From Thiohalocapsa sp. ML1 (GTDB lineage: Bacteria > Pseudomonadota > Gammaproteobacteria > Chromatiales > Chromatiaceae): 64,000 nt of DNA. The stretch is from contig NZ_JABX01000001.1 in the NCBI RefSeq assembly GCF_001469165.1, positions 62,001-126,000 on the forward strand. The letters are read 5' to 3'. Below the pieces are notes generated by a model that did no database searches, was not told where the DNA came from, and saw nothing but the letters and a program-made list of their open reading frames with translations. Each line of letters begins with the position of its first letter. Within the stretch, counting starts at the first letter, position 1. This document shows, in pieces, positions 58,401 to 64,000 of the stretch. Position numbers and translations under genes: made by a program.

Positions 58401-61400
58401 GCCGAGGCATGGCTCGAATCCGACCCGGATGTGCTTAAGCTGCGAGCACTCGGTGCCTGGCCCGATCTCGGCGACCGCCTGGCCCGCTACCGGCGCTTCC
58501 TGCGCGCGGCCGAGCATTCGGCGCAGATCGGCAGCGCCGACCTGATGCGCCGAACCGCCGAATTCAAAGCGGGCCGGGTCAACCTGCTCAGTTGCTCGAC
58601 GACCATGGAGATGGGCGTGGACATCGGCGGGCTCACCGCGGTGGCGATGAACAACGTGCCGCCGCACCCGGCCAACTTCCTGCAACGCGCTGGCCGTGCG
58701 GGGCGGCGCGGCGAGACCGCGGCGCTCAGCTTCACGCTGTGCAAGGCCACGCCGCAGGGGGAGGCCGTATTTCAGAATCCCCTGTGGGCGTTCGAGACCC
58801 GACTCGGCCTGCCCCATGTCTCTCTGCAAAGCGAGCCGATCGTGCAGCGCCACCTCAACGCACTGACCTTGGCCACGTTCCTGCGCGACCGAGCACCGGA
58901 CATCCGTCGGCTGCGCACCGGCTGGTTCTTCGAGGCCGCCGCGCAAGGCAGCTCCGCGCCCGCGGAGCAGTTCGCGGACTGGTGCGAAGCCGCCGCGCCG
59001 ACGGCGCCCGAGCTACCGGCCGGTATTGCCCGCGTGACGGCGCGCACCGTGCTGGACGGGCGCCCAGCCGCGGCCCTGCTCGGGCGCGCCGCGACGGCCC
59101 TGAACCGCGCCGCGGCGCGCTGGCGTGCCGACCTGGACGCACTGCTCGCCCAACAGCAGGCGTTGCACACCCGAGACGGCGACACCAAGCCCGAAAAGGC
59201 CATCAAGATCCAGCTCGAGCGGCTGCGCCGCGAGTATCTGCTCGGGGAGTTGGCCAATGTCGGCTTTTTGCCAGGTTACGGCTTCCCGACGGACGTGGTG
59301 CCCTTCGTCACGACCACGATGCAGGATCTGAACCGACCCGTGCGCGGCGAGCGGGAAGACAACCGGGCGCAGCGTGCCGGCTATCCGAGCCGGCATCTCA
59401 GCATCGCGATCCGAGACTATGCGCCGGGTACCGACACCGTGCTCGATGGCCGTGTCTACCGCAGCGGGGGCGTGACACTGAACTGGCAAGTGCCGGTGGA
59501 CGCCAATGCCGCGCCGGAGCTGCAGAACCTGCGCTGGGCCTGGCGCTGCCGACACTGCGGGGCCAATGGAACGCGCCTGCTGTGGCCGGAGCACTGCCCG
59601 AGCTGCGGCGCGAGCGCGGCGTCCCTCGACCGCCGGCGCTACTTGCAGCCCGCCGGCTTCGCGGTGGATATTCGCTGCAAGCCGCACAACGACATCACCA
59701 TTCCGCAGTACATCCCGGTTCGAGACCCGCTTGTATCGCTGGACGGGGCGGACTGGATGCCCTTGCCCGACGCCGCTCTGGGGCGCTATCGGAGCAGTAC
59801 CGAGGCAACCATCTATCAGTACAGCGAGGGTCTGCACGGCCGCGGATACGCCTTGTGCCTACGCTGCGGGCTGGCCGACTCGATGTTGCCGGATGATCGG
59901 CTCCCGGCGAGCTTCGTGGGCAGCGTCGACAACCAGGGACCTTTGTCCCACAAGCGGCTGCGCGGCGGGCGCCTGAACGACAACGAGCGACAGTGTCCGG
60001 GGAACGACACCCCCGACTGGGCGATCCCGCGCGGGGTGCGCCTCGGTGTGGTTGCCCAGACCGAGGTCTTCGAGCTGCAGCCGAGGGATGCGGCGCAACG
60101 GCCCCTGGACCGGGTCACTGCCTTCACGCTCGCGGTGGCGCTGCGCCGCGCCCTCTGCGGCCGGCTCGGCATTGAGGAGGGCGAGGTCGGCGTGCTCGCC
60201 GCCCCGAGCCGGATGGCGGACGGCGAGGCGGGCTATTCCCTGTATCTCTACGACACCGCAACCGGCGGCGCGGGCTATGCCCGTCAGACCGTTGCGCTGC
60301 TGCCGGAGCTGTTGCGCGACGCGCGCGATGCCCTGCATTGCCCGCGCGAATGCGACGCGGCCTGCCAGGCGTGCCTGCTGACCCACGACACCCAGCATCA
60401 CGTCGATGACCTCGACCGCAAGGCCGCGCTCGATCTGTTGACGCCCGCCTTCCTGCACGCACTCGATCTGCCCGAGACCCTGCGCGCCTTTGGCGCTGCC
60501 AGTCGGCTGGAGCTGGAGCCCCTTAGCCTCGCCATGAACCGGGAGGCGCAGCGGCTGAAGGTACGCGAGCTGCGCGTCTTTCTCGGCGGCAACGTGCAGG
60601 ATTGGGAGCCCTTGGCTTGGCGGCTGCGGGGGCTGCTGGAGCGGTGGTCGAACGATGCAATCAGGCTACGCCTGGTTATGCCGGCCGGCGCCCGCACGCG
60701 CTTGGACGACAGCCAATCCGACGCTTTGGCCGCGCTCCTAGCCTACTGCAGCGCGGAGCTGCTTCTGTCACCCGATGAGCCGCCGGTCCGCTGTGGCGGT
60801 CTGCCGTTGATGATCGAGCTTGGGTCCGACGCCGGCCGAGTGCGCTGGGCGGCCGCGAGCGACGCGGCCCTGGTACCGGGAACGCGCTGGGGCGGCGGCG
60901 AGCTTGGTGGACCGTTCGCCCGCGCGCGCGAAGGCGTGCCGTTGACTCCCCTGCCGCCCGACTGGTTGCCGTTGTCGCCTGCCGAGCTGCGCAGCGCCCC
61001 GGCCGGCGCCGCCGCCTTGTCATTGACGCGGGAGCTGGATGGGTCCGCCGGCGGCTTCGGTCAGCGCGCCTGGGCTTTGCTGGCGGCGGAGGTTCCCGCG
61101 CTGGGCGCCAAATTGAAAGGGGCTCAGCCGCTGCAAGCGGTCCAATATACGGACCGGTACCTGCGCTCGCCACTGATGCTCGTGCTGCTGCATCGCCTGC
61201 TGCACGGTCTCGGACAGCACAGCGGTGGCATTGGCGCCGAGACGCACGTGCGCGTCGACACCGCGACCCTGGACCGACCTCATCCGGGCGAGCCGCGGCT
61301 GTTCTCACATGATTGGCGGGACGCCTTCGAGCGGCGAGAAATCATCGAGACCTGGTACAGCGCAGCCTGGGCCGAGTTCGGCTGGCACGAGACCCACGCG

Positions 61401-61646
61401 CGTCAACTGCCGCATGCGCGCGAGCTGCGTTTGACCTGGCCGGACGGGGAGTGCTGGTCTCTGCGTTTCGATCAGGGACTCGGGTACTGGCGGATTGCGA
61501 GCCGAGCAACGCTGGGATTTCCCTTTGCCGAGTCACCCAGGCGCCAGGTCGAGGCCCTGGCAAGCGCCGATCCTGAGATCGAGGCGTCCAATCAAGAACA
61601 CGCGACCTATTGGTATTGTTGTCGAGACGCGTGCGCCGCCGACTGA
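55419..61646 (+). CDS. druE: DruE-like DEAD/DEAH-box helicase with DUF1998 (Druantia type III candidate)
   Basis: The 2075-residue protein has the helicase motifs TSGTGSGKTE (about 127-136), VIDEAHSYMG (257-266), SATLGDG and, far downstream, the second motor domain with STTMEMGVDIGG and QRAGRAGRRGE. Cysteine pairs CANDAC, CPHC and CDEC near 440-490 and CRHC and CPSC near 1395-1415 form zinc ribbons. The DUF1998 domain (YDTATGGAGYA, CPRECDAACQACL) follows, then about 430 unassigned residues. Size and neighbour fit DruE of Druantia type III, in which DruH and DruE suffice. DrmA (DISARM) is shorter and lacks this neighbour. Confidence 0.78.
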   Translation: MPQQDRFLSALVAQLGRRGTRAVLGLRGFRSDPLREYLRACLGQPPGQPGALLADPVLEASFGWQPADVTLGGLTGTLLHPDLVRALREPERVPGGEDYRFPARRRPYRHQLQAWQAARDGLSVLVTSGTGSGKTECFLIPILDDLARELEERQGAPLTGIRAIFLYPLNALIKSQQERLIAWTGPFAGGLRFCLYNGDTPEHGHAQRPCEVPDRRTLRNDPPPLLVTNATMLEYMLVRNEDRPILDQSQGRLRWVVIDEAHSYMGSQAAELTLLLRRVLHAFGARAEQVRFIATSATLGDGTDSSRARLAEFLADVAGVGLDRVQVVQGHREVPALPAELMARDEPCGTLAEVRAQTPAERFASLAGDGRFRGLRAHLVERPDRLSRLATVLLGRDDTDARLETLEWADLCTQSVTAQGQPFLPLRAHLFQRTIAGLWACANDACPGRQNTRLDDPAWPFGALFFERRQHCPHCEMPVFELVQCDECGAEYLAAAEAHRDGQEWLEPQRYEQDEDDFQQELEPITDDEADGDAAPAAPAVQLPRLLTSRDRATQASWGLGSDGRLDPTGQQGVAVHLRFPGSHGLECAVCHERSRDRALFRPVRIGAPFMLGTAIPALLEAMPPSATPADPRPLDGRRLITFTDSRQGTARFAAKLQQEAERDYVRSFIYHQLASAVPSPDPAAIEQLRREVEQLGPLAEGNAVVRGILEQKRQELDRIQAPALGALPWSELENKLLATDELRSWVLPELGTLTFGLLNERQLVHLCLLREFFLRPRRQFSLEGLGLVQLRYPALAHAAAPAAARQRGVNDEEWRTLLQVAVDYWLRSGRPAVQATDDIVRWLGFPARASFLVQPGVAVTNRRVQRPWPSTRSAFAGRNRLIRLLSHAFSLELANPEHARVLDELLIKIWDGLGPLLSPTADGFQLELHTKAVLSEVREAWFCPVTRRLLPAAFCGITPYLPPLPGPDALARCQPLTMPRLPHPFWRGQGAEAAEAWLESDPDVLKLRALGAWPDLGDRLARYRRFLRAAEHSAQIGSADLMRRTAEFKAGRVNLLSCSTTMEMGVDIGGLTAVAMNNVPPHPANFLQRAGRAGRRGETAALSFTLCKATPQGEAVFQNPLWAFETRLGLPHVSLQSEPIVQRHLNALTLATFLRDRAPDIRRLRTGWFFEAAAQGSSAPAEQFADWCEAAAPTAPELPAGIARVTARTVLDGRPAAALLGRAATALNRAAARWRADLDALLAQQQALHTRDGDTKPEKAIKIQLERLRREYLLGELANVGFLPGYGFPTDVVPFVTTTMQDLNRPVRGEREDNRAQRAGYPSRHLSIAIRDYAPGTDTVLDGRVYRSGGVTLNWQVPVDANAAPELQNLRWAWRCRHCGANGTRLLWPEHCPSCGASAASLDRRRYLQPAGFAVDIRCKPHNDITIPQYIPVRDPLVSLDGADWMPLPDAALGRYRSSTEATIYQYSEGLHGRGYALCLRCGLADSMLPDDRLPASFVGSVDNQGPLSHKRLRGGRLNDNERQCPGNDTPDWAIPRGVRLGVVAQTEVFELQPRDAAQRPLDRVTAFTLAVALRRALCGRLGIEEGEVGVLAAPSRMADGEAGYSLYLYDTATGGAGYARQTVALLPELLRDARDALHCPRECDAACQACLLTHDTQHHVDDLDRKAALDLLTPAFLHALDLPETLRAFGAASRLELEPLSLAMNREAQRLKVRELRVFLGGNVQDWEPLAWRLRGLLERWSNDAIRLRLVMPAGARTRLDDSQSDALAALLAYCSAELLLSPDEPPVRCGGLPLMIELGSDAGRVRWAAASDAALVPGTRWGGGELGGPFARAREGVPLTPLPPDWLPLSPAELRSAPAGAAALSLTRELDGSAGGFGQRAWALLAAEVPALGAKLKGAQPLQAVQYTDRYLRSPLMLVLLHRLLHGLGQHSGGIGAETHVRVDTATLDRPHPGEPRLFSHDWRDAFERREIIETWYSAAWAEFGWHETHARQLPHARELRLTWPDGECWSLRFDQGLGYWRIASRATLGFPFAESPRRQVEALASADPEIEASNQEHATYWYCCRDACAAD

Positions 61647-61688
61647 GGCGCGAAACGCCCCGAAACCGCCCGGGGGCTGTCGGCAGAC

Positions 61689-61946
61689 GTGTACCAGATC
61701 AGCTATCGCAAGTCCGCGCTGAAGTCCCTGCGCAACGCACCCGTGAAGACTCAGGCCCGGGTTGTGGCTGAGCCGGAGGCCATCGCCAGCCGACCTTCCG
61801 CTTATCGCGGAGACTGGAAGCCTCTGACCGGGACAGCTTATTGGCGCTTGCGGGTCGGCGGCTGGCGTGCCATTTGTGATATCCAGCAAGAACGTCTGGT
61901 CATACTCGTACTGGAATTTGGCCCTCGCGGAGACGTGTACCAATGA
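61689..61946 (+). CDS. RelE/ParE-family toxin
   Basis: The 85-residue protein begins at GTG 61689 (YQISYRKSALKSLR) and has the RelE pattern: an N-terminal helix pair, 'LTGTAYWRLRVGGWRAICDI' and a C-terminal strand (LVILVLEFGPRGDVY). RelE toxins cleave mRNA at the ribosome. The conserved Arg residues at 'RLRVGGWRA' are present. The stop overlaps the ATG of the antitoxin gene downstream (ATGA). Toxin-first order is less common but known for this pair type. Confidence 0.87.
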   Translation: MYQISYRKSALKSLRNAPVKTQARVVAEPEAIASRPSAYRGDWKPLTGTAYWRLRVGGWRAICDIQQERLVILVLEFGPRGDVYQ

Positions 61947-62365
61947 AGGCGCAGATTATTGAGCGGGATGGTCGCCCGGAATGGGCCGTCATTCCCTGGA
62001 CCGACTTTCACCGGCTATTGGCGCTCGCCGAGGAGCGGGCCGACATTGTGGCGGTGGAGGCGGCGGTGGAGGCGGCGGTGGAGGCGGCGGCGGAGGCGGC
62101 GGCAGCGGCGCTTGCCGACGGCGAGGAGCTGATTCCCGGCGACGTGGTGAAGCGGCTGGTCGCAGGCGAGCCGCCGCTCAAGGTGTGGCGCGAGTACCGG
62201 GGGCTCGACCGCGCTGCGCTCGGCGCTTCGGCGGACGTGACCGAGAGCTTGGTCGAGCGCTGGGAAACGGGCCAGATCAAGGTCGATCCGAACGCACTGC
62301 TGCGCTTGGCCGCCGCGCTCGGCGTCGATGCCGACGACCTTGATCCCTCGACGGCCGGCACGTAG
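61943..62365 (+). CDS. Xre-type antitoxin with expanded Ala/Glu linker
   Basis: The 140-residue protein pairs an N-terminal toxin-binding part (about 30 residues) with a C-terminal helix-turn-helix (WREYRGLDRAALGASADVTE, then WETGQIKVDPNALLRLAAAL). It would neutralise the RelE-like toxin and repress its own operon. Between the two lies a run VEAAVEAAVEAAAEAAAAAL (about residues 37-57) coded by a GGAGGCGGC-type repeat, an expansion that lengthens the linker. Such repeats may vary in number by slippage. Confidence 0.85.
   Translation: MKAQIIERDGRPEWAVIPWTDFHRLLALAEERADIVAVEAAVEAAVEAAAEAAAAALADGEELIPGDVVKRLVAGEPPLKVWREYRGLDRAALGASADVTESLVERWETGQIKVDPNALLRLAAALGVDADDLDPSTAGT
62054..62110. repeat. 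GGAGGCGGC-type repeat in the antitoxin gene
   Basis: Tandem copies of GTGGAGGCGGCG and variants encode the Val-Glu-Ala-Ala repeat. Slippage is likely. Confidence 0.75.
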
Positions 62366-62452
62366 GGCAGCGCGGCGGCGGCAGTCCGTCACGTCGCGCG
62401 CAGAGCCCTTCCAGCCAAGATCGCGCCGCGGCCGCCTCGGGGCCTGATCGGC

Positions 62453-62458
62453 TATACT
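62453..62458 (+). promoter_or_regulatory. Possible -10 element upstream of the DAHP synthase gene
   Basis: TATACT lies about 120 bases before the ATG. A matching -35 box was not found, so this is only a weak suggestion. Confidence 0.25.
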
Positions 62459-62577
62459 GCGGCGCTTGTTCCGCGGCACGCGCCGTGCATTGTCGAGCCC
62501 CGCCGCAGGCCGTGGCGCGGCCTCGCCGACAGCCCCGTGCCGTCCAGTCCAGCCAGCACCCTGCGGTGCGCCGAGCC

Positions 62578-63645
62578 ATGCGCCCTGAAACCGACGATCT
62601 TCGTATCCGCGACATCAAGCAGGTGATTGCGCCGAAGGACCTGCATCGCGAGTTCCCGATCACCGACACCGCCGCCGAGACGGTGTTCCACGCCCGCAGC
62701 GAGATCGAGCGCATCCTGCACGGCGACGACGACCGCCTGCTGGTGGTCGTGGGTCCATGCTCGGTGCACGATACCGACGCGGCGATGGACTACGCGCACC
62801 GCCTGGTGGAGGTCCGCCGCGCGCTGGCCGATCGGCTCATGGTCGTGATGCGGGTCTATTTCGAGAAGCCCCGCACCACCGTGGGCTGGAAGGGGCTGAT
62901 CAATGATCCGAACCTGGACGGCAGCTTCGAGATCAACAAGGGGCTGGGCATCGCCCGCAAGCTGCTGCTGGACTTAAACGAGCTCGGCGTGCCCGCCGGC
63001 ACCGAGTTTCTGGACCTGATCAGCCCGCAATACATCGCCGACCTCGTGAGCTGGGGCGCCATCGGCGCCCGCACCACCGAGAGTCAGGGCCACCGCGAGC
63101 TAGCCTCCGGCCTGTCCTGCCCGGTGGGCTTCAAGAACGCCACCGACGGCAGCGTCAAGGTCGCCATCGACGCCATCGCCGCCGCCGCCCGGCCGCACGT
63201 GTTCATGTCGCTCACCAAAGACGGCCAGTCCGCGATCTTCAACACCCGCGGCAATCTCGACACCCATATCATCCTGCGCGGCGGCAGCCGGCCGAACTAC
63301 GACACCGAGAGCGTCAACATCGCGGCCGAGGCCATTGAGGCCGCCGGCCAGCGGCCGAAGATCATGATCGACTTCAGCCACGCCAACAGCCGCAAGCAGC
63401 CGCAGAAGCAGGTCCGCGTCTGCGAGGACGTGGCCGGGCAGATCGCCCGCGGCGACGGGCGCATCATCGGCGCCATGATCGAGAGCCATCTGGTCGCAGG
63501 CCGTCAGGACATCGCCGAGGGCGTCGCGCTGCTCTACGGCCAGAGCGTGACCGATGCCTGCATCGGCTGGGACGACACGGTGCCGATGCTCGAAGAGCTC
63601 GCGGAGGCCGCCGCCCGCCGACGGGAACGCAAGCGCCAGCGCTGA
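62578..63645 (+). CDS. 3-deoxy-7-phosphoheptulonate (DAHP) synthase, class I
   Basis: The 355-residue enzyme joins phosphoenolpyruvate and erythrose-4-phosphate, the first step of aromatic amino-acid synthesis. Signatures include VVGPCSVHD, MRVYFEKPRTTVGWKGLIND, GTEFLDLISPQY, GARTTESQGHRELASG, PVGFKNATDG and IMIDFSHANS. It belongs to the AroF/AroG/AroH type; which amino acid feeds back on it cannot be told here. The ATG at 62578 gives the standard start RPETDDLRI. No leader peptide was recognised in the 212 bases upstream. Confidence 0.96.
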   Translation: MRPETDDLRIRDIKQVIAPKDLHREFPITDTAAETVFHARSEIERILHGDDDRLLVVVGPCSVHDTDAAMDYAHRLVEVRRALADRLMVVMRVYFEKPRTTVGWKGLINDPNLDGSFEINKGLGIARKLLLDLNELGVPAGTEFLDLISPQYIADLVSWGAIGARTTESQGHRELASGLSCPVGFKNATDGSVKVAIDAIAAAARPHVFMSLTKDGQSAIFNTRGNLDTHIILRGGSRPNYDTESVNIAAEAIEAAGQRPKIMIDFSHANSRKQPQKQVRVCEDVAGQIARGDGRIIGAMIESHLVAGRQDIAEGVALLYGQSVTDACIGWDDTVPMLEELAEAAARRRERKRQR

Positions 63646-63743
63646 GCGGTGTCCGCGAGCGCCCATTGCAATCGTCGGAGCCGGCGCCCACGGTCGCGCT
63701 GAGGACAACATAATGGGCGGCCATTCGACGATTCGAGGCGCAC

Positions 63744-63959
63744 ATGTGGAAGGCATCGGGCTGGGTCGACGGCCACGAGTCGTTTGCGAGCATCTCCGAG
63801 ATCGTCAAGGATCGCAAATGGCGGGCCACCGGCCACATCGCGGGGCATGAGTCCTACGCCGAGATCACGCGCATCAACGCCCGCGAGCTGCGGGTGACGG
63901 GCAGCGTCGGCGGCTTCGACTCCTACGCCACCGTCACCCGCACCGGCAAAAACGACTGA
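63744..63959 (+). CDS. Small protein with three internal repeats
   Basis: The 71-residue protein consists of three repeats of about 23 residues: WKASGWVDGHESFASIS, WRATGHIAGHESYAEIT and LRVTGSVGGFDSYATVT. Each has a central 'G-H-E-S-[YF]-A' with the last degenerate (GFDSYA). The pattern fits a small beta-sheet built of repeated hairpins. GAGG precedes the ATG by six bases, which supports translation. Function unknown; it follows the DAHP synthase gene by about 100 bases. Confidence 0.75.
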   Translation: MWKASGWVDGHESFASISEIVKDRKWRATGHIAGHESYAEITRINARELRVTGSVGGFDSYATVTRTGKND

Positions 63960-64000
63960 CGCATCTGGGGCCGGTTCTGCGGTCACGAGGCCATCCTCGC
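63960..64000. other. Window end, no feature seen
   Basis: The last 41 bases hold no recognised feature. Confidence 0.5.

Noticed and set aside
55377-61646. DISARM DrmA as identity of the large helicase
   Set aside because: DrmA is about half as long and lies with a methylase and DrmB/DrmC genes, none of which is present. The DruH-like neighbour fits Druantia better.

Overview
The window is a high-GC chromosomal segment of a sulfur-oxidising gammaproteobacterium, most likely of the Chromatiales (purple sulfur bacteria or a close relative). Three things point there: a soxA-soxX cytochrome pair, the lptD-surA-pdxA gene order next to an AmgK-type kinase, and a Pseudomonas-type class Ia ribonucleotide reductase with two ATP-cones. 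The genus cannot be fixed from the sequence alone.

Layout. 0-8 kb: the end of a metal P-type ATPase with a triple FeoA-like partner, a Tat-exported PhoD-type phosphatase, an orphan Cas6/Cmx6-like gene behind an FNR/Dnr-type box, soxX and soxA on the minus strand, a tandem alpha/beta hydrolase, a YgiT-type remnant and a tRNA-Met. 8-15 kb: ychF, a mannose-1-phosphate guanylyltransferase, an Hpt plus REC-GGDEF pair, an unassigned protein and purD. 15-19 kb: a MITE-like element and a sigma-54 promoter candidate lead into an HPr-rel-A cassette (exported protein, PqqD-like protein, HprK-related kinase, nucleotidyltransferase). 19-31 kb: amgK, lptD-surA-pdxA, a Gfo/Idh/MocA oxidoreductase, a broken DUF4258/DUF2283 pair, an RND pump and a dihaem cytochrome c.

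31-43 kb: an unassigned membrane protein, then nrdA and nrdB separated by small accessory genes. nrdA carries a 379-residue intein with a homing-endonuclease domain, and has DnaA boxes and paired NrdR boxes around its promoter. 43-62.4 kb: an apparent defence island with two ATPases and a SWIM/SNF2 helicase in one tight operon, a lipocalin on the opposite strand, a two-gene cluster resembling Druantia type III (DruH-DruE), and a RelE/Xre toxin-antitoxin pair. 62.4-64 kb: an aroF/G/H-type DAHP synthase and a small three-repeat protein.

Features spread across the window are heptanucleotide repeats (GGGCCAA and variants) that form hairpins between genes, and a second palindromic repeat family (GCCGACTTTAGTCGGC). 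Both mark accessory or decaying stretches. The best candidates for undescribed biology are the ATPase/TPR-ATPase/SWIM-helicase operon, the HPr-rel-A cassette with its exported first gene, and the orphan Cas6-like protein beside the sox genes.
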